DNA of 64,000 bases from Mytilus edulis (GCF_963676685.1 NC_092347.1:91752466-91816465); one strand, 5' to 3'. Positions 36,244-48,212 are shown, counted from the stretch's first letter. Numbers and translations are program-made. Notes: generated by a model not told the origin, from the sequence alone.

Positions 36244-37350
36244 ATGGTAGATACAACAGAGAACAAGTCTTATTTCTTTGATGAAGAGGTTGGCTGGGGA
36301 AATAGGTCATACTTTACATTTTTCTCTGAATTCAATCGACCATGGAAAGGACTATCTTATTTGGAATCTGTTATATATATCGTGTTATTTCTAATATCAA
36401 TGTTTGTTAATATTCTCATATTTTACCAAATAATAAATATTAAAAGCACGCGAACAGTGACAAACTATTTTATGTGCAACTTGGCTTTAGCGGACATCTT
36501 CTTTACTCTTACAAGTCCATTAATAGCAATACAACGCATTACTGAAACCTGGGTACTTGGTGGATTTATTTGTCACATGATGGTTTTCAATTTATTTGTC
36601 TCCGGTTCCGTCATTATATGGACCATGACAATGATAAGTATTGACCGCTATATATGCATAAACAGACCATCATCAAAGAAAATTACACCTAGAATGGCAA
36701 TCATTTTCATAATAATTATTTGGATCGGTGGATTTTCGGTATCATCGCCTATTGCAATGTACTTTGTCGTTCGACAATTTCCTTTCGGAACACAAACTGT
36801 AAAAATCTGTACACTAATTTGGCCCGTATCTAAGATCCGGATATCTGTCGTTTTCACCGTTTTTCTATGTGCATTAGGATTTTTAATTCCGTTGGCTATT
36901 CTCGCAGTGAACTATTTTCTCATATTGAAAAGATTCTGTAAATCCAGACGAGCTATAGCCAGCATTAATGGAAATACGTTAACAAAGAACAAGCGACATA
37001 GAGAAGCCCGAGATCTTCGAGTGATTCAAACACTGGTTCTAGTGGTAGTTTTATTCCTGTTAATGTGGTCGCCGATATTTATTGTATTTGTTTTAATTCA
37101 ATTGGACGGTATGGACGATAAAATGAAAATGTCATCTCAAATGTTCATAGCAACTTTAGCCATAGCAGTTTGCAATGGTTGTCTTAATCCATTTGTATAT
37201 GGAATTCGTAACTATCGGATTAAACGATCTGTTTTAAGATGTCTATTGCATCGAAAGCGACAAAGAAGAATAAAACAAGACAACGAACCAAATCATAACC
37301 AGTCTGTATATGCAATGAGTTTTACTCAAAACTCAAGTTCTGTTTACTAG
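36244..37350 (+). CDS. Class A GPCR, free fatty acid receptor 4 (GPR120)-like
   Basis: A 368-residue seven-transmembrane receptor in one exon. Two N-glycosylation sites (N7, N20) lie in the N-terminus. Helices fall near 41-63, 74-95, 107-136, 150-172, 200-229, 258-286 and 297-322. Class A marks: DRY at 134-136, MWSP at 274-277 in helix 6, NPFVY at 315-319, and Cys110 with Cys189 for the loop disulfide. Resemblance to FFAR4 as I remember it: NRSYFTFFSE near the N-terminus, TETWVLGG, CTLIWP at 189-194 and LLMWSPI. Arg98, just before TETW, falls where FFAR4 has its ligand-carboxylate arginine. A CAG acceptor at 36227-36229 sits 14 bases before the ATG, so the 5' untranslated region is probably spliced. 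Receptor fold is certain; the fatty-acid ligand is inference. Confidence 0.85.
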   Translation: MVDTTENKSYFFDEEVGWGNRSYFTFFSEFNRPWKGLSYLESVIYIVLFLISMFVNILIFYQIINIKSTRTVTNYFMCNLALADIFFTLTSPLIAIQRITETWVLGGFICHMMVFNLFVSGSVIIWTMTMISIDRYICINRPSSKKITPRMAIIFIIIIWIGGFSVSSPIAMYFVVRQFPFGTQTVKICTLIWPVSKIRISVVFTVFLCALGFLIPLAILAVNYFLILKRFCKSRRAIASINGNTLTKNKRHREARDLRVIQTLVLVVVLFLLMWSPIFIVFVLIQLDGMDDKMKMSSQMFIATLAIAVCNGCLNPFVYGIRNYRIKRSVLRCLLHRKRQRRIKQDNEPNHNQSVYAMSFTQNSSSVY

Positions 37351-37442
37351 TTTATTAGTTATTTTTCCTGTTCTTGTATAAATATACATCCTTGGCATAA
37401 TATATACTGTTATTGAATCAATTACGATTAAAATAGTTATAA

Positions 37443-37448
37443 AATAAA
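37443..37448 (+). other. Polyadenylation signal of the GPCR gene
   Basis: AATAAA 93 bases after the stop codon. Confidence 0.6.
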
Positions 37449-37674
37449 GTTTATAGTAGAGATTTTCTTTATATTCATTTAAAGCTATATAACATATATA
37501 GTTACTTTGTCGGTAAGAGAATGTCTGCACGTAACGTCACCACATCATTCCTTCCAACTCGGGTTTGAAAAAAAACACGTATCTATGGAAATAAGGTGGC
37601 GTTATTATAGCTTGGCATAGGCTATTCTTTATTTAACAAAATGGATCAAAAACTGAAATTTAAAAAACAAGTAG

Positions 37675-37830
37675 TAACCTCAATCAGGAATGCTCAAAGC
37701 CGAACATTTAATGGATTAACATGTAAACGAACCGAAACAATTAAAGTGGTATATGACAATGAAGGGATATAAATAATAGTCTAATACATATAAGGTCAAC
37801 TTTGCCCGATCACTTTATCAGTTGATGACT
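37675..37830 (+). repeat. R4-family repeat
   Basis: Landmarks CCTCAATCAGGAATGCTCAA and CATATAAGGTCAACTTTGCC, matching 31780-31930. Confidence 0.65.
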
Positions 37831-38354
37831 CTATAGAAACAAATTCAACATAGTATCAGTGATTCAAATGTATGTTTTTATTGAAATTGATGAATCCTCC
37901 GTAAAACTAACACGTGCCTCGCCTTCTCTGCATTTATAGTTTATTGTAGGCGGGCCAGTATGAAATTGATTTCTGTGTAATTTTTTTTATCTTAAAGATT
38001 AAATCGAACCGACAAAATAAGAAGGAAACCATATAAAAACTATCAGCGATTTTATTCTTAATTCATAATATAACAAGTGGCAAAAATTTAAAATAAATAT
38101 AACATAATCACAGTAACAACTACAATGTAAATCAACGACTAAACATCTACGTTAACAAACAAACAATACCCGTACATAATAATGCATACTTATGACAAAA
38201 TAACATAGTTCTAAGATCTTTGGGATTTGAAAAAAAAACAATATCGTTTTGGCAAATAATAAAGCTTTTAATCGAGACCTCTTTAGGTCATTATTATACT
38301 GAACATTTTTGGTTAGACAAATCTATGTTTAGTAAGGAAAAACAAAAATAACTA

Positions 38355-38465
38355 AAAATAACTTACTCCGAGGAATACTCAAAACGAAAAGTTACTTATA
38401 AATGAATGAAATAACTTACTCCGAGGAATACTCAAAACGAAAAGTTACTTATAAACGAATGTCTG
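38355..38465 (+). repeat. 53-bp tandem duplication of an R1 head
   Basis: AACTTACTCCGAGGAATACT recurs at a 53-base spacing with nearly identical sequence; the unit derives from the R1 start. Confidence 0.8.
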
Positions 38466-38770
38466 TGTAAATGTTCAATAAATAACTAATATAGGCAAAT
38501 GTAAAAATATTGGAAAAGCACCCTTTATCATTTTTCATGGTTTTTAATTTAAGTACATTCATACATTTGTCATATCAACATTTAATAATAAGAATTATAA
38601 TATTTCACTTTTTTATGTAATATATATATGTTTTCTTTTTAAAATAAAATCTGCGTGGTACGAGTGGTCTAGAATCTACTCGTAAGACAATAGTAAACAA
38701 TAATTTGTTAGGATCGAAGTTTCAATTTGTTCATATGGCACAGGATAAAACACTTGTATTTTCAAAAATT

Positions 38771-38906
38771 TACACCCCAGTTCTATTGTTATACTTCATG
38801 ACTATTATTTCTGAAACAAAATACACCTCAGTTCTATTGTTATACTTCATATCTATTATTTCTGAAACAAAATACACCCCAGTTCTATGGTTATACTTCA
38901 ATAATT
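38771..38906 (+). repeat. 51-bp minisatellite, about 2.7 units
   Basis: TACACCCCAGTTCTATTGTT begins at 38771 and recurs at 38822 and 38873. The period is a multiple of three and keeps a frame open, but nothing else suggests coding. Confidence 0.85.
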
Positions 38907-39284
38907 CTTATATGATTTGCATACTAGGGAATACGTTGATATGATTGGTCGAGAGGAATTCCGGTAATTGATCTAGACGTTGGTTATTTTTCGATAGACG
39001 ACGTTGACCGAACTTCTTTGCGTTACCAATGTAAACAAGATGGCGACGATAATAACACCGACATTAACAAAAAAAAATTTCACTGCACGTTAATTTGTGA
39101 ATAAAATAATACACAAACACATTCGTTTGAATGATAATTAGAGTTTTGCAGTTTACTTTGTATCAGATAGCAAATTTCATCGAGTACACATGTTTGCGTT
39201 AACCAACAAATGTATTCATGCACCAGGTCTATCCAATGACATAAATATACAATTTACGTGTGATAGAGCTAAGGAGTGTGGAAC

Positions 39285-39430
39285 AATATATGCCCTTTCT
39301 CCAATTTTAAAGAATCATAAGGATTAAACGCCTTTTTTAAGGAATTTATTGGTGTATAAACTGGACCAAGTCACTCACAAACATATCATAAAAGACCTTG
39401 GGACCTTTATTTGTTTGTGGCGTTTAATCT
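39285..39430 (+). repeat. R7 repeat, copy 1
   Basis: Contains AATCATAAGGATTAAACGCC, TTTATTGGTGTATAAACTGG and AGTCACTCACAAAC. Related sequence at 62820-62960 has TATAAGGATTAAAGAC and TACTCACAAAC in the same order. Confidence 0.45.
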
Positions 39431-41617
39431 TATATAAATTTTATTTCTGAATGAAGTGTCAATAGAATAAATCTATTGTTACGGATAACAGTGAATTTTG
39501 ACGGCCGGAGGGGTTTCTTATCCCGACACACTGTATTTTTTACAGTGAGATTGTCGGCCAGTTTATGACATAATTTGTTAGATTGATTTGCCAAAGATGA
39601 TTAAATAATTTGTTGTGATTACCCACAATGTTATCTTCTAAAATGCACATTTAAAGAATGATCGACCTCAAGCAAATAATTTTGCTCAAACCGGTGATAG
39701 AGGTCGTCGTGAACCTGCAGTGAGACTGATTTGTTTTATCAGTGAAGAAGGCCTTGTTGCTACATTGAAATAAATTTCGTTTCAGGTGTATTCATTGAAT
39801 GAAAAATTCTGCTAACCATAACATGGAAATGACGTTTGCTATTTTGACTTCATTCTAACCTCTTACTTTTTCTGAGCAAAGCATTTAAAAGTTGCATATT
39901 AATATTTTAGATTTCTAAATATTATCTAACTCAATCTGTAGAAAACAAAATGCATGTTGTTTCAATTACTAGACAGTATATGTTTTTATTCAGTTAATGT
40001 TCATTTATTCCAATACCTAAAAATCCAAAGCTATAATTGTCCCTTTAAGATCATATAAATCACATCCAAAGTAAAGCAATATGTTAAAATATACATGCTT
40101 TTCACATAGAATTTAATTATACTAGTACTCAATGTATACTTATTATTGTTTATCACAGATATGCAAATTGCAAATAAAGAACAATCCCATATACAGTCTA
40201 CACAAAATACATAATGCCATCCTCTTAAGAAATCATAACATTGGTACATAAAAAACAGTGTATATTTTTATTGGTTAATTTGGTTATACAGTATCAGTAT
40301 ACATATAACTATAAAAAAAAAATTTAAACAAATTCTAGGCTTCCTACTACTGATACATCGACGGGCACTTAACAAAAAGCAGATATTTAGGATTAATTAT
40401 GATTGTTCTGTAAAAAATGATTAAGATATATCATATATAAGGATATTATTAAATGAATAAATTACAAAATACCAAACGTTTGACCAAAAAAATGTTTCAC
40501 TCTAATTACGAGTTTTCGAAATGATTATATCCTTTTACAACACGTACAATGTGCTACGATCGATGCAAATAGCATAGTTATATTTTAGGGAGGAAGATGA
40601 CCTTTTTTTAAGAATCTTCAGCGAATATCAAACTTGTTTCTGCATTTTGTCAATCAAATTATAAGAATCTGAATAGAACAAATAACATACTACTGTTAAC
40701 TTTTTAAACTATACACTACATATTAACTACAACTTGACAGGAAAATTGATATATTAAGTTTGTAGTAATTGGTAACATGCTTTTTTTATTTATTTGTATA
40801 ACTGTTGAAATAGTTTGTGTATGCCTAAATGTTGCTATTTTATGCATAAGAATGATCGTGGTATTTAAACGTTCCTTTGCTTATATTTACATTTACCTTT
40901 TTAACATCAAGCTGTTTCAGTATATCGCAACATGACACGATGTCAGCAGAGAGACGATCAAAATCAAATTCAAAATTCAAAGTTCAAATTTTTAATCACT
41001 TTCAAAAGAACATGAAACATATCAATTTTTAAAAACAGAAGAGTAAAATGCAATGGAAAAAATCATCAATGGACTTTTTCAATAGCAATTAGCATTTCAT
41101 TACCAATTAATTTGGATCAAATAGTATAGCACAATCATTATCAGACAGAAAATGGCAAACCATTGCGTTTTAAATGACGCAAACTATTGCATTTTTATCA
41201 ATTATACATTAGCTTAATAAATACATACTGTGAGGTAATTGAAATTAACTATAAGAGTAAGATCACTGTTAAAGCAGTGCGACAAAAATTTCACAAAAAA
41301 TTAAAAAATAAATACTCAGGTCTGGTAAAACATATCACATCAGCAGTATTTGACAATTTGGGTTAAAGCCTTTGTTTTGGTAAATACAACTGTAAATATG
41401 TGCAATACTGATCGACATTAAGCGAACATGTTCTTCTTTGGCATACATTTAAACATTAAAGCGAGGAATGTTGGCAGTTTACTTATCATTTTGTACACAT
41501 GAAACAGCAGAACAACAAATTGGTAATAGCCTCAATCAGCAGAAGAAAGTTCTTCCATTCTTTTCATGGTATTTCAAAACATTTCCAATAGGATGACACT
41601 CCTAACGTCTAGATAGT
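39431..41617. other. No gene recognised; small hairpin
   Basis: A perfect 7-bp stem hairpin CACTGTA/TACAGTG lies at 39529-39547. The rest is AT-rich. The part below 41618 may be the 3' untranslated region of the minus-strand exon at 41618-41942. Confidence 0.35.
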
Positions 41618-41942
41618 TCAGACACAAGTTTCTGGAGCAAACCCAACTATACGAACATTTCGGACACGTCTGACCAGACCACTTATATCTGGTCTCATGC
41701 AGGATACATGCCGTGGCGATTTAGGTGATGGTGGTCCCACCCAGGAATTCGGATGGACTCTTTTTGGTGATCGTGGTCGTTCCTCCTCCACTACTATGTT
41801 ACGTGTTTGGATGGGTTGTGGTCTGGGAGACTGACGAGGTGATCCATCTACTTCATCTTTACCCTCGAATCTCAGATTTTGTTTTGTTTCATCTACTTCT
41901 TTTTCATTGGTTGGTGTTTTGATAATTCCATTTAGAACTTTG
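41618..41942 (-). CDS. Unassigned terminal exon, Ser/Pro-rich, C-terminus ETCV
   Basis: Not recognised. A minus-strand frame opens after a plausible acceptor (CAG at 41945-41943, incoming phase 2) and runs about 107 codons to TGA at 41620-41618. Composition is far from random AT-rich sequence: acidic and basic residues, SPRQSPRPQP, ERPRSPKRVHP, and GPPSPKSPRH (proline-directed phosphorylation-type sites), then a basic VRRVRNVRIVGF stretch. The last four residues, ETCV, fit a class I PDZ-binding motif (T at -2, V at 0). The upstream exon was not found. Confidence 0.45.
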
Positions 41943-42139
41943 CTGCATTTAGAAAAATAAATTTCGTTTTGTATATATGCAAACAGGGCAATATTCACAT
42001 AATTCATATACAAAATAGCATTATAACAGTAGATACTGTAAAACATGTAATTGTTTTCATGCAAACTTAAGTTCACATAAAATATAAAAAAGATAATGAA
42101 TACATTGATTGAACATGCGTACATAAAATAAAACGTCAA

Positions 42140-43265
42140 TCATTATAATAGAATTATAATAGAATTTTGATAGAAGAAACATTAATTATTTTTTTAACTG
42201 CTACAGTTTCCAGAGACACATTTTTACAATATACGAAGGTGAAGGATCACATTGTTTTTACATTGTGGGTACGAATTATGATTTGAAATCAAATCTTGGG
42301 TAGTAATATAGAAGTAAGATTCCATAGTGACGGCCATTTAATTAAGTCTTTTCTAATTTTCGTCTATATATCTGAAGCCCTTTTTCAGGACTTGCTGCAA
42401 ATGGCACAGTTGCAAACAACAGCATTACTTAAACATTCAGCAAATAAACAGACGTCCCAGAGTTATACAATCGAAACGGTAAAAAACCCACTGGCAGAAA
42501 TTACCATATCAATATACCCCAGTCAACACTTGTGATGCTAGTAAAATTAGAGAAATACGAAAACAACTGAACGCGGAAACCTTTTTGTGTCGACATGCTA
42601 AGATATAAGGAACTCCATAAAGTCGTGGAATAAAACTGTAAATTTATTACCAATTTAGAATTTTGCTAACATAACCCTTACAGGAGCACTATCCCAAAGA
42701 AAACAGCATAACTGTAAACTAACAAATAATCCTTGAATATCTGTTGTACTTTTGAAGGGCCCCGAATATAAATAAAGGCATAAAGGCATAAAGATATGTC
42801 CCAATAATTTGTTGTCGATGTTTTGCTGGGTGTATTTGCACTATATCTGTACTCTTATAATGTTTAAGTTGGTTTTTGGGGGAATGGTATTTTCCTTTCC
42901 TTTCAATAAGTCGAATCATTATCAAATTGTACATGTATGATATAATATGTAGTGTACTTATGCAGCATAATACAAAGATGATCATTAATACAGAGAACAC
43001 AAACATTCACCTATCAGTGAATATAATACTGAACCATATGGTGCATCAAAATAAGGAGACTATTTGTGATTCTATATGATAAAATAAGTTGTCGTAAGAC
43101 GTTTTTACTTTCAATGACTATATTTTTTTCGACTGATTTCACTATTCTTTTATAATACTATAAAGCAATATCAAGGCGTCCTATATTTTTTAGGAAATAG
43201 TTTTCTTATTTCAAAAAATTAGCTTAAGATTGTTTTTTACGTAACAATATCTTTAATGCATATTT
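42140..43265. other. No supported gene
   Basis: A plus-strand open stretch at 42389-42533 follows a pyrimidine-rich TTTTTCAG and ends in TGA, but I found no partner exon and do not call it. The rest is AT-rich. Confidence 0.35.
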
Positions 43266-43687
43266 GCTTTTCTAAATACAAAAGGAATAGAGCGAGAGCT
43301 TTCTTAACCTGGCATTATGTCATAAAAGTTTACTATGTTTAACAATATACATTGTTTTGTATGTATGCTGACGTTTTGTCTTTGAAGTACATTGCAATCT
43401 TAAGCTAAGAAAAAGTACAAAAGATACGTATTTGTGACACAATAACTTATTAAATCGTTTTGTCTTTGAAGTACATTGCAATCTTAAGCTAAGAAAAAGT
43501 ACAAAAGATACGTATTTGTGACACAATATCTTTTGTACTTTTTCTTAGCTTAAGATTGCAATGTACTTCAAAGACAAAACGTCAGCATACATACAAAACA
43601 ATGTATATTGTTAAACATAGTAAACTTTTATGACATAATGCCAGGTTAAGAAAGCTCTCGCTCTATTCCTTTTGTATTTAGAAAAGC
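43266..43687. repeat. Large palindrome, 161-bp arms, with an internal direct repeat
   Basis: Arms 43266-43426 and 43527-43687 appear identical in inverted orientation when read base by base (start GCTTTTCTAAATAC, end GTATTTAGAAAAGC). The 100-bp centre contains a second direct copy of about 70 bases of the inner left arm (from CGTTTTGTCTTTGAAGTACA), so the right arm can pair either with the whole left arm or with the nearer copy. No ORF of interest; the repeated peptide in one frame is a by-product. Confidence 0.9.
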
Positions 43688-44041
43688 TAAGATCGCAATT
43701 TATTTCGAAAAATATAAAACTTCCATCGAACTTTAACAAAAATGCAGAAATACAAGTTCATACAGTGATACAAGTTTAGTAGTGTTCTAATGATTTAAAC
43801 AAAAACCACAAATAGGATTTACAATATGTACAAGTTAGAGTTCTTTTGTTCGGATTTGTTTAACAACTGTGTATAAATGAATCCATTTGAATGTTGCTTA
43901 TAAGTGAATTTGCCAAAAGCTAATATCGAAATACAAAATACTAAACCTAACTGAATGGTATATTCCTTCATAAAGTGGTGGACATTACAGTATAAATACT
44001 CTATCGACATTGAAGAGAATAACACCCATAATAATAAAATA

Positions 44042-44390
44042 CTATTTATTCAAAAATTTATCACAAAATTGTCCTGCTAAGTCAAACGCAAATTTCTCTG
44101 GAAAAAGAACAAAACATATAATCTTTATACAGTTTCTCACAAATGTAGCATGCCTGTTCGTTTTCTTTGTTTGTAAGATTCGGAAACATTCTTGTCGGAT
44201 TTTATCGACATCTGTTTCTTTGATGTATTTGGTTGGTCTTGTTCCATTTTTCTGAAAATGGACAATATTCACAGAATAACAACATATACTACACTTTCCG
44301 ATGTTTAAACAATAAATGCAAGTGTAAATAAAAAAAACAATGCTATTTAACAACCGCGATTCGTACCTTTCTTAGTGTATTGAATAGTTT
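44042..44390 (-). CDS. Unassigned terminal exon pair, possibly BEN-like
   Basis: Not firmly recognised. The larger exon (44042-44254) follows an acceptor TTTTCAG and ends in TAG; it reads KNGTRPTKYIKETDVDKIRQ, then ECFRILQTKKTNRHATFVRN, then an IKIICFVLFPEKFAFDLAG block. A 24-base micro-exon (44367-44390, KLFNTLRK) with good splice sites on both sides joins in phase 0. The FVRN-x-hydrophobic-LFP pattern weakly recalls BEN domains; that is a guess. No further upstream exon found. Confidence 0.35.
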
Positions 44391-44756
44391 CTGAACAAAA
44401 TGAAAACCATCAATATTAAATAATTTCAGCGATTACCGTCTCAGCTTTGATAAAAATAAAAGTGTCAGGAAACAAAACTTTTGAAGATGAAAATCTCTGA
44501 CTGTTAGGTGAAAGATCAACTAAAGAGTCAAAATTAACTGACTAAAATTAAAATAATCCGTGAATAGCTGATAAGACTTTTTCTTTATGTTAAGAAGTTA
44601 ATGCCAAATTTTACCTTCAAAATTTTAAAAAAAAAGCGCATACGAGTATCGTATTTATTAATCTTAAGCAAACTCGAGTATATTGGAATATAAAGCTCGA
44701 TAACATTTAATTCTTAAATTCAATCAATAAGGCGTATGCTTAAAGACTCAACATCA

Positions 44757-45062
44757 CTAATTTTCTGTTAATAATAATCCTACTTTCCTATGTTTATAAC
44801 CCTACTTTCTCGTGGTAAATTATTCTAATTTCCCGTATATATAACCATTCGTTCCTGTTGTCAATATTCTTACTTTTCTGTTTTAATCACCCTATGTTCC
44901 TTTTTATATAAACCTACTTTGCGTGCTTAATTATCATACTTTCCGTTGCTAATAATTCGACTTTCCCATTGTACATAACCCAACCTACCCGATGTTAATT
45001 ATCTGGTGTGAATAATTTTACTTTCTTGTTGTAAATACTCCTACTTTCGCCCTGTTAAAACA
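44757..45062 (+). repeat. Degenerate ~22-24-bp minisatellite, about 13 units
   Basis: Units resemble TAATAATCCTACTTTCCTGT with substitutions and length changes in each copy. Confidence 0.65.
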
Positions 45063-46092
45063 CGATTCCCCAGTTATTAAAATCGTTATAGAATCAAAAT
45101 CAACAGAAAAGTTATCTGGCGATTGTAGAAAAGACGTAAATACATGCAAAATGTGTATTAGTTTTTTAGCAATGTTATGCACGTACTTGCATCATCAATC
45201 ATAACAGTGTTATTCTTAATTAATGAAGACTACATTTTACAATATATAACATCAATGTGTGGCAGTCAACCCCAACGATTAAAAATTAAACAACTTACAA
45301 ATCAAACAACGAAAACACTTCAGAATGTGATAGAATCAAACATTCTCGACATTAGCATGGCATTTTACACTTACTTGAATAAAATCACAACCGTTCGCTA
45401 ATCACAGACAATGATGTGAAAGTTCCTAACATGAAGTTCCAGTAATAAGTATTTGATCAAATCTAAAAGTTATTGTAGCTATAGGTGGAAAATACAATGA
45501 TATATTTTATTGTTTCTATTAATTCGCCTTAGTTTTCGGCAACTGGATCCCAATTATTGTCACATTAAACTATAATGTCAATTTTGGTTGTTATCCTAAT
45601 TTGACAATATAACGTTTTACAACTTTTATACAAGGTTAAGCTAGCCAACATTTTGTCAGTAGGAATGACGAAACCTAGCCTTAATTATTACACATTCTTT
45701 TTGTTACAAACGTTGGTTTTGCCAGTTTTGTGGACTTCCAATCTACAATTTCAGAAAATAAACTTATATTTCATTTAATTATTTATTGTTCCATCTATCT
45801 ATAATAATGTAAGAGTTTCGTCAAAATTCTACTTGGCACATCAATTGCAAATAAATGAACCTGCTCCGCATCCCAATCTTTCTGCGTATTGTAAAGATTG
45901 GTGTTTACATGCGAAAGCATACAACCCTTATGATTCTTAACTGCAGAACATATAGAATCACGAAACTACATAATTTTGCAGAATCCCGTTTCCAAAGACG
46001 AATATCTAACAACCAAGAATTCTTTGTATTTAAACACTTGTAGAGCTATATGACCAAACAGGACCTAAGACAACAGGCCAAATCAATCTAAG
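45063..46092. other. No gene or repeat recognised
   Basis: AT-rich; only short ORFs without context. Confidence 0.4.
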
Positions 46093-46675
46093 AAAGGAGT
46101 AGGTCCGGTAAGGACCGATTTTGGCCTCAAATTTCATGTTCATCTGACGAAAGATTTTGACCACTTTTTAAACACTGAAGTATCTATTTCATTTGAATCA
46201 AGTAGTTTATGTGGACGATTTTAACTGATTTAGTCATTAAAAACGTTCCGATTCAAGCTCAAATATGACAAATCTACCAAATACGCCGAAAAATGTCACT
46301 TTTCAGATGTTTTTTGTCAAAAATGAAAGTGGCCGCATCCGTGTTCATCCTTAACCTTTATATATGTTATGTATTATCATCAAATACAACTTACATTTCA
46401 ATATTAAGGATGAACACGAATGCGGCCACTTCCGTTTTACACGAAAACCGTCTAAAATTTAACTAAAATGATAGAATTGTGAAGATTTCAGTAATTTAGC
46501 ATGACTTTATGGTTCTATTACCCGATATATGTGCATTGTATTGTCAAAAACAGTCCATATTTATGTAGCAGAAGCATTCTACTGTCCAATAAATAACTAA
46601 AAGTTTACAATTTAACAATTTTGTAAAACTGCTATATTTTTGGGCCAAAAAGGGGTCTTACTGGACCTTCTCCTT
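46093..46675. mobile_element. MITE-like element with 34-bp TIRs and an internal palindrome
   Basis: The left end AAAGGAGTAGGTCCGGTAAG (46093-46126) matches the right end (46642-46675, ...ACTGGACCTTCTCCTTT) in reverse complement with few mismatches. At the centre a 27-base sequence (46328-46354, AGTGGCCGCATCCGTG start) recurs inverted at 46404-46430 with one mismatch. Total about 583 bp, no ORF. The size and structure fit a non-autonomous DNA transposon. Confidence 0.8.
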
Positions 46676-46729
46676 TGCCTGAGGGAGTTGAAACTTTCTA
46701 AATAATTTTTAAATCTATAAATGGATAGT

Positions 46730-47769
46730 GTTTGTTACGAATTATGTCATTACCGAATTATTGACTACTGAGCTGATGAAAGCCTCTAGGGAAAAAAAGT
46801 AAATTAGCATTGATATCAACCATGGTTGTAAAAAAAAAATTTTTGCATCAGCTGGTCAGCTGAGGTCTTAATCCAGAAAGATTTCCGTATTACCGATGTC
46901 AATCTTAGTCGGGAAAGGACTGAATTGACAAAGGTTGAAGAAGGTGAAGTGTCGTATCAACAAGCTGCTTCTAATGTTGACTAAGTGCGAGAAACAACTG
47001 CATCGTGTACACAGATCTCTCTCAAATTCGAAAATAAAAGGAACAACTGTAACCTGATTGATATTGTTTGACTAAAACAGTTCTACCACGGGCCGGAAAT
47101 ATATTCTTTCGTCGTGGACGGTAAAAATGGTGATAAAAAAATACAACACATAACTGTTTCAAAGGGAAAGGTGTTTCATTTAAGCCATCGAAATGAGTAT
47201 TGTTATAGAAGACCTGGGTGAATTTAGAAAAGCTTATATGCAATCGAATACAAATACGTACAAATTTAAAAAGGACTGAATAAAAAAGTATGAAAAAGCA
47301 ACCAAGACCATGTGCTACGGAAATTTTATTAATCCCCCTTCCTATTCAATCCTTTTGGCTTCAATTCTATGGTCCGTGTAACAATCTTTACCATAATTGA
47401 AGTATTAACACACAAGTCAATTGTTAAAAGCAAACTAGCACCTCTAACAGCGCCTGATTCGAAGATCAGAATACAATTTGACAGAGATAAGAAAAAAATT
47501 TGAAAGTCCGAAGAAAGATTCATTAATTGATGTGGTAGATATTCCGTAATCTCCACATCAATTATCCTCACAAAATAAAGAAAACATATAGTTTTTACTA
47601 AATGTCTATAGTCTGATGAAAATATTACTTATCTTAGCTCCTATTATCGGTTATCTTATAGCGTGTCGTTTACAGTCACTATTCCTTAATGCACATTTGA
47701 TGACTGTTGTACCCAAATATTTTGCCATTTATATTTATTATGTCTAGATCTGTTTACTTTGTTCACCTA
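46730..47769. other. R5 scrap and unassigned sequence
   Basis: 46730-46870 resembles 25775-25850 (TTACGAATTATGTCATTACC). From 46880 to 47230 the plus strand has two short open stretches, one reading GPEIYSFVVDGKNGD, with composition that could come from a decayed mobile-element gene. I cannot name it. Confidence 0.3.
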
Positions 47770-47995
47770 TTGTGGTCAGTCTAGTGAAATTTAATGTGAA
47801 TGTGATGCAAATGAGAGGTTTAGCAAGGTATAAAACCATGTTCAATCCACCATTTGTTTTACATCAGGAAATGTATGTACAACGTCCAGAATGTGACAAT
47901 TGTTTTTTATTCATTTGGTGTGTTTGGACATTTGATAAGCGACTTTCTGTTTTGATTGTTCCTTGAAGTTCGGTATTTTTGTTATTTTACTTACA
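47770..47995 (-). repeat. R1-family repeat, minus orientation
   Basis: Contains GCAAATGAGAGGTTTAGCAA, AATCCACCATTTG, GTGACAATTGTTTTTTATTC and TTGAAGTTCGGTATTTTTGT, the R1 landmarks in reverse. Confidence 0.65.
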
Positions 47996-48212
47996 ATGAC
48001 GACTTGCTTGAAAATCTATCATAAGGAGATGGAATTTTTTTTATTTTTATTGTACTTCCAATCACTTCAATCTCCTCAAGTTTAAAACAGATAGATTGTG
48101 TTGTTCCAGATTTCTTGAAAATTTGTTTATCAAATCAAAGATTGCAACTAACTGCCTTATTTTTTGTTGTTGAAAAAAGCAAAATAAAGATTCATATGTG
48201 ACCACATCCCAT

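Noticed and set aside
38705-38944. ORF with 17-residue repeats
   Set aside because: By-product of the 51-bp minisatellite; no other coding evidence.
39035-39084. AAGATGGCGACG, a possible YY1-type start site with ATG
   Set aside because: The frame stops after about 15 codons and no downstream exon joins.
41725-41922. Plus-strand 65-residue ORF
   Set aside because: Antisense shadow of the minus-strand Ser/Pro-rich exon, which has the better acceptor and composition.
42389-42533. Open plus-strand segment after a TTTTTCAG acceptor
   Set aside because: No partner exon was found; sequence around it feels repetitive and may be an interspersed family.
43320-43526. Minus-strand ORF with a repeated CHKYVSFVLFLS peptide
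   Set aside because: The peptide repeat only reflects the direct duplication inside the palindrome.
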